Assembly: GCA_028023455.1 (NCBI GenBank)
Contig: JAQFVV010006199.1
Coordinates: forward strand, 3,432,646-3,496,645
DNA from: Epiperipatus broadwayi
Taxonomy: Eukaryota > Onychophora > Udeonychophora > Euonychophora > Peripatidae
Length of the DNA: 64,000 bases
Reading direction: 5' to 3'
Each line of letters starts with the position of its first letter. Positions within the stretch are counted from its first letter, which is position 1. The position numbers and the translations under genes are program-made. Below, in pieces: positions 14,920 to 28,240 of the stretch. The notes beneath the pieces were generated by a model that had not been told where the DNA came from, did no database searches, and was given only the letters and a program-made list of their open reading frames with translations.

Positions 14920-17560
14920 TATATATTAAAATAAATAAAATTTATTATTATTTAGGGTTTAGAAGAATTAGGATATTTTTAAAAAAAAATTGTATAGCAA
15001 TAAATGTAGAAAATTTTAATCAATATATATTATATAAATATTTAATAAATTTTTGAAATAATACTATGATAATTAATGCTATATGTTTGTGCTTATAATT
15101 TATGTATATTGTATGAAAAAATTAGATGTGTTATTCTGTCAGACTTTTATCTTTCTATTTTTTTTAATACAAGCAACATTAATGCATTATTATAGTTAAC
15201 AATTTTATATTTTGAGAAGAGTTTACATATTCCAAACTTCATGATAAATTTTCAAGGTTAGGAAGTTTTATTATTTATTTAAAACAATACAAATTTACAT
15301 GTTTTAAATTAACTTAAATTATTATTCATCTTTGATATATATTCATTCTCTTTTCAATTTTATATCATAAAACTTAGTTTTATGATAATAATCTTTTTAA
15401 TACATCAAGCATCAGAAATGAAATAAAATTTAAAATTTAATATATAAATCTGAGAAAAAGTTTATGGTAAAATACTTTCATATTATTATTTTTTTAAAGT
15501 TCAAAAAATCAATAAAATATCGCAAACTACTTATAATTCTTTACAAGGTTCTGTTCTTCATTTACTTGAGAAATTGCCTTAAATGCTTTATGAGTGTAAG
15601 TTTTTCAGATTTCATGCACTTCTGGTAATGTTTCTAAAAATATATAGTAAAATACTTTTATAGTGTTTTTTAAAAGTTAAAAAAGTATATAATAGTAAAT
15701 CATGTATAATTCTTTGCAAGATTATTCTCTTTTTTTTAACTAAAGAAGTAACATGTATATTTTATGTGTGCATATTTTTCAAACTTTGTAGCAATAAATA
15801 TTAGCTAATGTGCCACAATGGAGGAAATATAATTTCTTAAAAGGCTTGTAAATTGTAGAAGTTTGAACCAAATATTTAAATACCATTGATGGTCTTTCTT
15901 CTGTGCATAAATTAGTTTATTATATTGTAAATTTAAGATGTATAATAACTCCTCTTTCTTATTGGTATATTGTAAATTCTGGAATGAATGATCATATATT
16001 AAATTGAGCCAGTTTGTTAAATATTATTCTGAGAATCAAAGCCGTATTTTGGTCACCTATAAAAATAGATTTGCAGTTTATGAAGGGAGATATTTTTTAA
16101 CTTACTCAGCCATAACACTTTCAATTAAATTATAAAGTACTTTACCATTTTATAAAACTTTATAGACAATTTTTTATTAATCAGTTCTAAATTGTTTATT
16201 TTGAAAACCTTTTTTTATTTATTATTATTATCAATTTTTAAACTTCTTTGTTTTAGAGAGATTCCACATTCAGTTAATTAATAAAAAAAATAAAACTGGT
16301 AAATTCTTCCAAATAATTAAAACATACAAAGAAAATAAAACATACTGTCAAGTTTTGGGCATTTGGTAAATTTTAGACAAATGATTTTTGATTTTAATTT
16401 TACATTCTTTATTTTAAGATATTTTATCTAAGAGGATGTGTCTCTTTTATCTAATAATTTACCACTGGTAACTTAAAAACTTTTTTGTTTTTCAAACAAA
16501 TATTGACTCTTTAGATTATCTTTCTATTGTAATAGTAAAGAAAATTTGTATCTTTTAATTAATTTTAATTGAAATGTAAATATTTTATCTAAATGATATT
16601 TATTTATGAAAAATGAATTAAATTAAAACAAAATATTTTATTTGAAATAAATTTACTAAATATGTGTCTCATTATTTTATGTTTTTATAACATTTGCACA
16701 CATACAATCACAAACATATGATCTTGTACAGAAAATCTTATTAATTTTATTATTACTTAAACATTAAATTTTATTTAAACAAATCTGTCTTATCTGTATT
16801 TGTTCTTTTACATACTTAATGGCTTTATTTACTTTTCTTTTTTGATATAGACTCTATTTACAGTCATGTTACTACAAAGTAGTGACTACTTCATTATACA
16901 TACATATATGTGTGTATATTTATATAAATACATAATAATAACATGAATATACTAAGAAATCAATTATCAGTATTTCTTTTTATATCTGCAAGATATGATT
17001 GCCATTTCATTTTGTTATTATTGATGCTATGTCTTTTACTATATGTTGGCAATATAAAAAGATCATTTTTAATATGTTATATATATATTGTGCCCTTTTG
17101 TATGGATCACCATTTAATTTTTGTGCTAATCTATTAAAAATTTTAAATTTAAGATATATTTGAATATGTGATGTTAATTTTGCTTATGGTAATATTTCAA
17201 GGGGTTTAATTAAGGCAATCTATGAGTATTTGATATGTGAAATTGTGCTGATATAAAGAGAGACATTTTAAATGATGATGATTATAATATATAGTTGGGA
17301 AAAATGGCCATAATCAATACTGCATTAATATATTTAATAAATAGGTATTTAAAGCTAAAAGTGTTTAAAAGACAAGTAAGATTAAATGCATATATTTATT
17401 GTTGATAAAATAATATTATAAAAGAATATAAATATTTTAATTATTATAAGTACATAAATAGAAGATTAATATTTGATTTTAATGATATCAAATAATTATT
17501 TTAAAAATTTGTTATAATATCTTATTTATTTTAAAAATATTTATTTTAAAAATGCAATTG
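14920..17560. other. Intergenic, no gene seen
   Basis: Very AT-rich DNA with poly-T and poly-A runs. The one short open frame (16943-17137) is hydrophobic and has no known motif, so I do not call it. Confidence 0.6.
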
Positions 17561-20500
17561 TTAGTTATTTTTAGATTATAACAAGCGTTTCTTGTGTTGA
17601 AGAAACAGATGTTAGTTAAATATACACAAACATGCTTGGAAGTTATTTAGCAAAGTTGCAAAACTATTTTAAAAATCATGTTGTAAAATTTATAAATAAT
17701 ACGTGAGTTATCACGAGATAAAAATAAAGATATTCAATGTAAAATATTAAATCTGATTTTAAAATATTGTTTTAAAAATATAACGTATAAAAAAAAGACT
17801 TAGTTTATTTTAAATAATTTTATAAAAGTTAAAATTAAAATCAAGTAGGTAAAAATATTTTTAAAGAGATATTTTATGGATTTAAATAAATGATAAAGAT
17901 TATTTTAGAAATTTAATAATGTAATAAATATTAAATATTAAATAAGTCATTATTTATTTTTAATTTTGTGTTGTTGGTAAATATGTAAATAAGCCAGCAA
18001 ATTGATTGTTTAAATGTACCAATCAAATGGGAAGTTTCTTCCGGTATAAAAGCTCAGGTCAATTGTTAGGAGGGGACTTTGTGATTGATTTTTCAAGTTA
18101 ATTGTGTTATTAAAATAGCTACGTAAATTTTTATAGACGCTTTTAAAATCATTTTTCAAAATTATAAGAGTGTCTTGTAAATAAGTTATAAAAGTTTAAA
18201 ATGATAGACATGCAGTATTAACTTAATTTTTTCCCTATCGGTCGTCTCTACTAAGCTCAATTTACAAGCAAATAGTCATGGGAACATCATATATAGTGAA
18301 AATATATCGGAAACTTTACCTTAGAAATATGACAAACGCTGGATTAGTTCGGAAATTTACAAGATGGAGAAAAGTAGTATTTTGGATAGTATATAATTTT
18401 AAAAGCTAATTACTATTGCCTATTGGAAAATAGATATTTTAGAGAATAAAATACTTCTTTATGAAGAAAGTATTTTTTTGCAAGCTATAAATTTAAAAAT
18501 ATATCTAAAGTAAAGATATTAAAAATGAAAGTAGTTTTATAAATACTTGCCTTGTTAAGTCTGTATGTTTAAAAGACTGAATATTGACAATTTTAAAAGG
18601 CAAATAAATTGAGAATATAATTAGCTAAAAGTCTTAATATAATAAAAGTAGTATATTGAAATAATTTAAACGCTGGTCGTTTATAAATAAAGAAGCTTAT
18701 TCTTACCTGGATATTTTGGTTATGGAATGCACAAATAATATGTGGACGTCCCAGTCAATTTAAAATAATTAAATGATAATTTTTCATAAACTATAGACTA
18801 ATTTAAAATAATAACTTTGAATAATATTCTAGAAAGAACTAAAACAGGATCCTATAAACTATTTTAATTTATTTTATTTCTTATGGAAGAATTAACTTTT
18901 ATTTTGTTTTAAAAGAACGTTATCATTTTTCATAAACTTTTAAAAAAACACGTGGTGAACCGGAAACAGGAAATGGTGTTCTAGTGAATATGTGCCTACG
19001 ATTAAAGAACTTTATGGTGAAAAGGAAACATCGCTGGAATTATGTAATATGAATTTTGTTTTATTTATCTAATATAAAAGTTAAATAGTATTAATCTATT
19101 AAAAATAAGATAGGTACATTTCTTAAAATAATAACTAAAGTAATATAATAATTAATTGCATAAGTTTATTTTATAATTAATATAAAACGTAATATGTTAA
19201 AGAATGATCGTGAGTGTAAATGTGAATTATTTTATGAAGCTGTAATTCCGAAGAATATTGGAAGATGGACTGTACATTAAATCATTATTGATGGTAAAAA
19301 TTGTATAATAATAATAATTTTAATGTATTTAATATGTTTTCTTTAGATCAACCGAATGATATATTATTGTTGAATGAATGTATGAATATTTTAAAAATAC
19401 ACACACATTATATTGGCAGTAACAGTTTTATTTAAATATGCATAATTTGAATTTATGATATAAATACGATACAACATTACATAAGAAGCTTAGAAATAAT
19501 TATATGATTCTTTCGTAAATAAATTTTGATTTTTATTTTTATTATTATTATGTTGGAGTATTAGAATTATATTTATTATTCATACAAGTAATTATTTTAT
19601 TTCAAGTTAGGAAGAGATCTCAAAGTCTATATTTTATTTTTATTTTATTGGATAAATTAAGTTAAGTTTTATGTAGAAGTTTATGTTTGAATTAAAGGTT
19701 TACCGAATATAGATGACGTAAGATAAATAGTCGTGTAGATAATTAGTTTTATTTAAAATTGATGATTGTTTTTCCGGAAAGTTTAAATAAGTTTTAGAGG
19801 ATGTTTTGTAGATAGAAATTTGTTAGGAAGGAGTAGAATAACATATAAAGTAAAGTAATAATTTCACATAGAAAAGAATCATAGAATTTATCTAATATAA
19901 TACTTTATGAATTTGAAATTGATAATAATTTAAATATTATTATTTTAACAGTACATATATGTAATGCATATTTGATAAAACATGTAGCATGAATTACATT
20001 AAGTGAAATATAAAGTTATAATCAATTATTTGTTATTACATTACAAGGATACATTAGTTTCTATATTATGCTATTAGAGTAATGCTAATATTAAAGTGAA
20101 CACATACTAGTACATGATGAAATAAGTAACAGTAATACTTAAGTGATGTAGCAATTTAATTAGTAAAGTTTAATTGTTTACATATGCTACATAAATATTA
20201 TTTACATAAATTTTTCTGTGTAATAATTGAAGTTCACTGATATTTATTTAAAGTCTAAGTTTTAAAAGCATACTTCAATGTTATTAGTACAGCATTTTAA
20301 AGAATGTATAATTACTTATTAGGAGTATGAGTTAATAACAGTGTAAACATATTGTATTATTATTTTCTTATTTTTATTTTCTTTGTTTTTCCTAATTTTG
20401 AACTGTAAATATTGTAAATAAATTCTTAGTTGAAGTTAATGTAAATAAATTTGTTTAATTTGTTTTAAAAGTGTGTCGAGTTCATTATTTTACACCACAG

Positions 20501-21356
20501 CATTTGACAGCAGATAATTTGAAGAAACATAATATTTGCACAATGTGAATTTATTAATATTATTTTAGAAATAAATATAATATTTTCCTGATTATCATTT
20601 ATGAGAATTGATTGACATTATTACATTATATTACAATGGTCATAGAATAATTATAATGCATAATATAAGAGTACAATATTATTTATTGCCACAGATTATT
20701 GAATTATAAGATTTTGATCTATTCCAAAATTAAGATGCTATATGAAAATAAAAGATATACATATGATTATTTATTTAATGATTGATGATATAACAGAAAT
20801 AGATAAGATTAAGTTATACTCTAAGATTAGTATTATATTATTATTAGAATAAGTTAGGTGTATTTAGGTTTGATATAAAATCCCATATCGTACTTATTTA
20901 CATGAGTTATCGTTACTTTAAGATAATTAGAAGAACCTGAGATTATTTAATTGTATTATTTTAAAAATTAAAAGTTAAGATTTATTTATTTTATTATTAA
21001 TAAAGATAATTTATTTTATTTAAAAAGCCATAAGAATGCTGTAGATGTAATAATAGGATAGTAAGGAGGTGATAGTATTCTTATGCCATTGAGACAATGT
21101 CTTGGAAGATATTGACTCAATGTAAATCTACTTATTACTTTGTAACTTTACTTCATAGTCTCATGATTTTAATAAATACTTATTTAATTAATACATAATA
21201 AAGAAGTATATTGATTTTGATAATTGATAATAAATTTAATTAGAATATGATAGTATAAAAGTAAATTAAAGATAGATATGCAAATTTTAATTAAGCATTA
21301 TAATTTAATTGAGCTAGTCGTATTTCAAACTATATTATGCATCGAGAAGTAAGGGT

Positions 21357-21359
<3 letters not shown>
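17561..21359. other. Intergenic, no ORF, possible non-coding transcription unit
   Basis: There is no open frame of note. The segment contains a CCAAT/TATA pair near 18.02-18.05 kb and several AATAAA-type signals near 20.40-20.45 kb, so a non-coding transcript or an old LTR is possible. I cannot define element ends. Confidence 0.4.
18019..18052 (+). promoter_or_regulatory. CCAAT box plus TATA box
   Basis: CCAAT at 18019-18023 lies about 22 bases upstream of TATAAAAG at 18045-18052, followed by CTCAGGTCA. This is a good core-promoter arrangement in a setting where TATAAAAG is not expected from base composition alone. No ORF follows, so the transcript would be non-coding or element-derived. Confidence 0.35.

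Positions 21360-21446
<87 letters not shown>
21360..21446. repeat. (TA)n microsatellite
   Basis: About 43 uninterrupted TA units. Confidence 0.93.
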
Positions 21447-21451
<5 letters not shown>

Positions 21452-24400
21452 TTTGAAAGCCAACCACTGTGTAATGTGCAGTATCAGTACCAGGCATAGA
21501 GTTTAAGATACTTTGCAATTATTAATAAGTCATTAAACAATTTATTTTTATATCTAGGGAAATAATTAAATGTTAATATTTTATTCAGGAAAAAATAATC
21601 ATATTTGAAAATATTTTTCTGACACTTTATGTAAAAATAAATGTACCATAATCATACCTTTAATTTCCATCATCAGTCAATACTTCATCAATATCCCAAA
21701 CTTTTTTTACACTTTTATCCAACAAACTTTTTAAATCTTAACAATCAACTGAAATGAAATATTTTTCAAAGATATTTCTTCATTCACCTAGAATTAGCCT
21801 GATCTACCAATCATCATATTTTATAACTATGTGCCTGATATATCCCTGTTTTTTTGGGTATTATTTATAATAATATCAATAATACCATTTTGGTTTAAAT
21901 TTATTTATCATTTTCTTTCTACCCCTCATTGTGTTTTTATTATTTTCTAACTAAGTAATATTTCAATTTTTATTTTATTTTTGAATCTGAATATATGATT
22001 CCCAATTATAAATTAACTTAATAACATACATTAATTAAAATCTATGTAGTTTACCTTTTTGGCAGAATAATTAACTCAAAAACTGAAGTTTTCTGCATTG
22101 AAGACTAATCTGTCATCTTCAATGCTTTAAGATTATACAATCTTCCAAACAGCCAAACATTCTATTGCGTTTTATTTTAGTAAAACCCTTTTATATGTAT
22201 ATCTTTTTCTATTAATTTCCATGTTTCTTTTATTCACTTCTTTCCACATGCTTTAGCTGAAAAGCAAGCATTTTACAGAAACATAAATTTAATTATCCAT
22301 TTCTTTAATTGTTCGATTTAATAGAACTATGATATTAATACTTTCACCCAGACTCAACATCATTTTTAATATATCAACAAAAAAAAGGGTTCATAAAGTA
22401 CCATCATTAGTAAATGATACATACTGTTCTCTTGCAATCCTGTTCTCTTTTTATATTTCAGTAAATTAATAAAACAATAATAATCTTTTTTCTATTTTTA
22501 AATTAGCAAATTTATTCAAGTGTTGGAGAACAAAAAATTGCAAATCTTAAAATATATTTTAATTTCTTAAAAAATCATTTTATTATTATAGTTATTATTG
22601 TATTACATGTTTACATAATGTTCTGTAATTGATTTTTTTAAACATGCCTGAATGTTGATTAAGAATGGCCTTTATATTAAATTTGTCGATTCTTCTACTC
22701 TTGATTTTGTTATTTAAAAAAAATAATGGATGAATTGATTTGGATTGGCATTCCTGTTTTTTAAAACCGTTTTCTTTTATAAAAAAATTACAATTTTGAC
22801 AGAATTGATTTTATTGAAAATTTTATTTTTTCATTAAAAATGTACATACATAATTTGATTATAGGATAAATATCAATTTTTAAATTAAATTGCTATCGAA
22901 AATACTGTAGATTTGCCAAAAGAATAAAAAATAATACCAATTATTAGAGAAAAATGAGAATAAAATATTAGAATTAGTATTTATGTATTATTTTAATATT
23001 AATGTAAATTTCAAAACAATATACATATTAGAATTTGATTTTGAATGACAAATTTTCTTCTATCACGACTTTGATACCATCCACATCATGCACTAATGAT
23101 TATCAGGTACAGATTAATATACTTTTTCTAGATATTTATATATTTTTATAAAATGATGGAGTGAAATTATAGTTATATCTAAAAGAAAAATTTATTTATG
23201 TCTTTACTTAAAAAACTGACCACTTAAATCAATAATTATTAGTGATATATAGAATCAATAAATAAAACAAATACTGACTGACAATAATATTGCACTTAAA
23301 GATAAAAATATTACTGAAAACCTTTAAAAGAAATGGGAATGTTGTTAATAATATAGCATTTTGAATTTTGTCATCAACATTCAGGAATTCAATTAATATT
23401 CCATCAGATTTATTAAAATAAGTGGAATTCAAAAAGCTATCAAAAAAATATTCAAATTTCTTAATGCTTTCTATAAGCAAAAGTCATAATTACTTATCCC
23501 AAGGGAAAGTTAATGGATGTGAAACAATTGGCACTAATTTCATTAAAAATATAATTACAAAACTTAAAATTTGGTTTTTGATCAAGTCATCTATTTGAAG
23601 TAAAAGTTTTCAAAATGAAGTTCATATTTTGATATATTATGGTTGTAATAAAACCAAAATATATTAATATAAATAAACCAAATGCTTTTCTAATACCACA
23701 AAATATTTAAAATTTTTATGACAATGTTTCAAACTTTAGCACCTTTCACATTGAAAATGGAATTATCTTTAATAATTTTGGGAACTCCTCACATGTATTG
23801 TCTTCATCATTCCCATTATTTATTCTGTAGATATAAGTTATAATAATTATTTTTTAAAAATATATCTAATTTCAACAAATATAGTCCAAAAATGCTGAAT
23901 TATTTTGATTACACATTTCAGAGAATCTCCGTTTTTCAATATGAATATTTTAAAATTAGAAATAAATTCTTTAAAGATTCACAGTTTTATCAGTGTTTAG
24001 AATTCTCACTTTTACTATATAATCCAAATTTTGAGAAAATTGCAAAATCTGGATGCTGCCAAAGATCTCATCAACATTATTTTTACTTAACATCAATATT
24101 TATTGTGTTCTTATTTTTTTATAATATGATTAATTTATATATTTAGGATTGTATAATTTATTGTTTGAAACAAATGTTAAATGATTATACCTCATTATAA
24201 GTTTATATTTTTTCCTGTGCACTGGTAGATCATAACATCACTCTTTAAAAAAAAGCTCATATATACAAGCTATGTTCTGTGGTATTATATACAACAAGTT
24301 AAAAATATTCAATGTTGATTAAATGTATTAATAAGTTGGATGCAATGCATATTTTCTGATCATTGATCATGCTTTTGAAAAACCCAGATTTACATAAGAT

Positions 24401-25904
24401 TTTACTCTTTAGCTAATAAAAATTTGATAATCACTTATTGAACAATATTGGATGGATAGTAGGATTGACTACAGATCAGCTAAATTAAAAAAAAAAAATC
24501 GAAACCACTTTGTTCTAAAAAAAATGTCTAAAGTTTGTCTAGACCACACTCAAGTTAGATTATGGCATTGCAGAAAGATGCCTAATAATTGAAATGAATG
24601 CCTTAAGTAATAAAATATGCATTGTTAAAACTTATATTTACATAAGTTCTAAGAATTATATATATATAACCAAATTGGTTAAAAACAATTTTATGCTTTT
24701 TAGTTTTTTATTTTTCATCAAAATAGAATGGAGCTTTTTTTCAGATTTGAAAGATTTTATTTTATTGCTTGTTACTTAAAAAAAAAGTGTTTACTTTGCA
24801 CTTAGTTTTTCGGAATGTATTTTGCAGAGTAGCAATATAGTAAAGGAGGGTACCGACGACAACAATAAACGTAAGAGAGAAATTGTGAATTACAATAAAA
24901 TAAATATCAGTTTTTAAAAAAGTTTTAAATTTTTATTCAATAGTTCTCAATAAATAATTTTTTAAAATATCGTTATAAGCATTTAAAAAAATAATTTTCT
25001 AAGTTTTAATATCACATATATAGAAAGAAATAAAAATATCTGAGGGATATAATTTAAATTTACATATTAATTTTTCAAAATTGATATTTTTTGTTTCTTC
25101 TGTACCTTATTTGGAAAATATTAGCTAATATTTCAAATTCTAAAGTAAACAATTTTAAACTGCCTTACGTTTTTATTGAAAAGCCAGATAGTAAATATAA
25201 ATAATATTGCAACACATTAGTTAAAAAATGGAGCAGTCTTCTTTCAAATTGGTAATGAATTATTTGTTGCCTCTGAAAATTTTTTCTAAAAGTAAAAAAT
25301 AAAATATCTCGATATGTATTATATAATATATAAAAAGTTATATTATCACGTTGTAAATCTTTTATTTATTTCAAATATTATTACAATTAAGGTAATTTAT
25401 GACAACATTTGTGAGTTCGTTCAATTCTAGATAAGTCCTAGATGAAAGCTATAGTGAATGAACTCTTCATAAGTTAAAGTGCAAGATTCTGTGCCCATCA
25501 GATACTCTTGAGATTTAGTATGTATTGGTATTGCTTGTTATAACTAGTACTAAATTTTCATCAATATATCTGGTCACTGCTTTGTGCCATCAAGGATGGG
25601 TTAAACATATTCACTCTTCCAGAATGTGTGCTAAGTAAAAAATAATTTCCCATGATATATATTTGTCTTTTATCTAATTGTCCTGAATATAGAAAAACTT
25701 TTAGACTAATTAATGCCTCTGTTATTGTTTAACTAAATAGTACTTTTTGATAAGGGTTTTCATAACAAATAATACACCAATAACTTCTATTTTCTATCTA
25801 ACAATCTGATTGAACACTCTTATTTAAACTATATGAGGTGGACAAATTCATTTAAGCTTATGCCAGTTTACTACATTTCCTTCTCTTCTTTTTCTAAGAA
25901 TATT
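21447..25904. other. Intergenic, no gene seen
   Basis: AT-rich DNA with only short open frames and no recognisable motif. The part from about 25.44 to 25.80 kb resembles 29.37-29.72 kb (shared blocks around CATCAATATATCTGGTCACTGC and TCTTCCAGAATGTGT), which suggests two old copies of one dispersed repeat. Confidence 0.55.
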
Positions 25905-27145
25905 ATTACATTCATATCGGCCTTTCAAGCCAATTGTGCAAACGCTTTGCGAGTGTTAAATAATAAATGAATACCCTCTGACCGATACAAGATATAGAAT
26001 TTATGCAGGAATAAAAAGAATCTCTCTTATTCCTACGACTCAAATATTTATATATGAGCAAATCTGAAGTACTGGAACAGAAGGCATGACGATAGACGGT
26101 CACTTTAAATTACTATATACAATGTCTGAATGAATGACGCTGATGAAATTTCCTAGAATTTACTAAACATCATTCCAACTGAAACTTAATCATATATATA
26201 AATAAACATTTATTTTTATAGCATTTGTATATAATTGTAATTACATTCATATTGGCCTTTCAAGCCAATTGTGCAAACGCTTTGCGAGTGTTAAATAATA
26301 AATGAATACCCTCTGACCAATACAAGATATAGAATTTATGCAGGAATAAAAAGAATCCCTCTTATTCCTACGCCTCAAATATTTATATATGAGCAAATCT
26401 GAAGTACTGGAACAGAAGGCGTGATGATAGAATGGTCACTTTAAATTACTATATACAATGTCTGAATGAATGATGCTGATGAAATTTCCTAGAATTTACT
26501 AAACGTCATTCCAACTGAAGCTTAATCATATATATAAATAAGCATTTATTTTTATAGCGTCTGTATATAATTGTAATTACATTCATATCGGCCTTTCAGA
26601 TTTGCTCATATATAAATATTTGAGTTGTAGGAATAAGAGGGATTCTTTTTATTCCTGCATAAATTCTATATCTTGTATTGGTCAGAGGGTATTCATTTAT
26701 TATTTAACACTCACAAGGTGTTTGCACAATTGGCTTGAAAGGCCGATATGAATGTAATTACAATTATATACAGATGCTTTAAAAATAAAGGCTTATTTAT
26801 ATATATGATTAAGTTTCAGTTGGAATGACGTTTAGTAAATTCTAGGAAATTTCATCAGCGTCATTCATTCAGACATTGTATATAGTAATTTAAAGTGACC
26901 ATTCTATCATCACGCCTTCTGTTCCAGTACTTCAGATTTGCTCATATATAAATATGTGAGTCGTAGGAATAAGAGGGATTCTTTTTATTCCTGCATAAAT
27001 TCTATATCTTGTATTGGTCAGAGGATATTCATTTATTATTTAACACTCGCAAAGCGTTTGCACAATTGGCGTGAAAGGCCGATATGAATGTAATTACAAT
27101 TATATACAGACGCTATAAAAATAAATGCTTATTTATATATAAGAA
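25905..27145. repeat. Mirrored array of a 335 bp repeat (family C)
   Basis: Two forward units start at 25905 and 26240 (period 335), and a third begins at 26576 (period 336). After about 22 bases the third switches to the reverse orientation, giving one partial and one nearly full reverse unit to about 27145. Copies are well conserved, with a few substitutions each. Each unit contains a strong hairpin (AGGAATAA pairing with TTATTCCT) and a second hairpin in which AATGACG and CGTCATT enclose CTGATGA and CTAAAC. I see no ORF. The unit length and tandem habit resemble ribozyme-bearing satellites of other animals, but this is an analogy only. Confidence 0.88.
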
Positions 27146-27229
27146 TATTATAGAAAACATAATAATAATAATAACAGGATAAAAAATATTTATTGAATAA
27201 CCCATAATCCAATAAACACCTTGTTAGGT

Positions 27230-28240
27230 CAGTAACCTTCTACTGCTTTTTTTTTCATAGTAGTTTGGCTTAATCTCATTGGTTGGTGCTTTATTTTTTG
27301 TCTGGTCTGCAATAAGTATTACTTGCAGAAAATGCTAGTCATTGACCTTGGTTGACTGGTAGGTAGATTCACTATAAATTGAGTCTGGTTGGCAGGAGCT
27401 GATTTCTCATTGTTTGTGGTTTGACTTCATTCTATCTTTATTACTAGAAAGTACTGAATTCTTCTGGTGATCACAGTAATTGATATCAAAATTTTTTAGT
27501 AGCAGCATCTGCCTTTTGAACTTTTGTTCTATTATAAAAAGTGACATTTGATCATTTTATGTTGTTTATTGCATGCACTTGGTCTGAGACTGAATTTTTT
27601 TTAGTGTACTATTCATCTTATGTTTATATGGATTGCTGATGATATATATTGGATCAGTAGAATCCTGGATAAGCACACCCTTTAACATATTCCCTGCTAA
27701 CTGATTTTTTTATAAAAATTTTTTTTATCTCTAGCATTATCTGTTCAGCTGGCCTGTAGCTATGTGGGTGATGCTTAGTATCACTTTTTAAAAATCTCTA
27801 AACTGGCCAGGCATAAAATCTTTTCCATTATCAGAAACAATGATCATTGGAAGAATATATATGGCAAATATTTTTTAAGTACATGTTCTTTAATCATGGC
27901 TGATGTATGAAATGAGAATAACTCAGATTTTCTAACTATTTGAAGAATATGACAATAATAGTAAAATATTTCCTGCCTTCCATGAACTTGCATTGGTTTT
28001 ATAAAGTCCATCCCAAGACCTGGCTGCTTACACCAATGATTGATTTACATTTTGGGAGACATGATTTAGTTTGCACTGTAGGCATGGCAAATCTGTGATT
28101 CAATGTCAGAATTTATATCAGGCCAATATAGATCTAACTCAACTTATATTTTATTCTGACCATACCTGGGTGCCTACTGGGTATGAAAATTTGTTTGGAA
28201 CATTTGTTTTGGGGCAATTGTTATCTTTGTTGTTTCTTCC
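27230..28240 (-). pseudogene. Decayed Ty3/Gypsy-type integrase
   Basis: Read on the minus strand with frame changes, the segment gives the HHCC region (HPGMVRIKYKL, then DLYWPDINSDIESQICHA near 28.10 kb), the start of the core (LGMDFIKPMQVHGR near 28.0 kb), and the second catalytic region (MIIVSDNGKDFMPGQFRDF near 27.8 kb) followed by HHPHSYRPAEQ. These match, in order, the zinc-binding and catalytic core motifs of Gypsy-type integrases. Many stops and frameshifts show it is a relic. RT and RNase H upstream (above 28.3 kb) are not recognisable. Confidence 0.7.

Noticed and set aside
16943-17137. Small hydrophobic proteins (also 23229-23480, 32812-33024, 53129-53317, 59270-59473)
   Set aside because: Short frames in AT-rich DNA give hydrophobic or Lys/Asn-rich peptides by chance; no motif, no codon or context support.
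17561-20500. A complete LTR of 2-3 kb around the 18 kb promoter-like site
   Set aside because: No matching second copy, no defined TG…CA ends and no primer-binding site were found.
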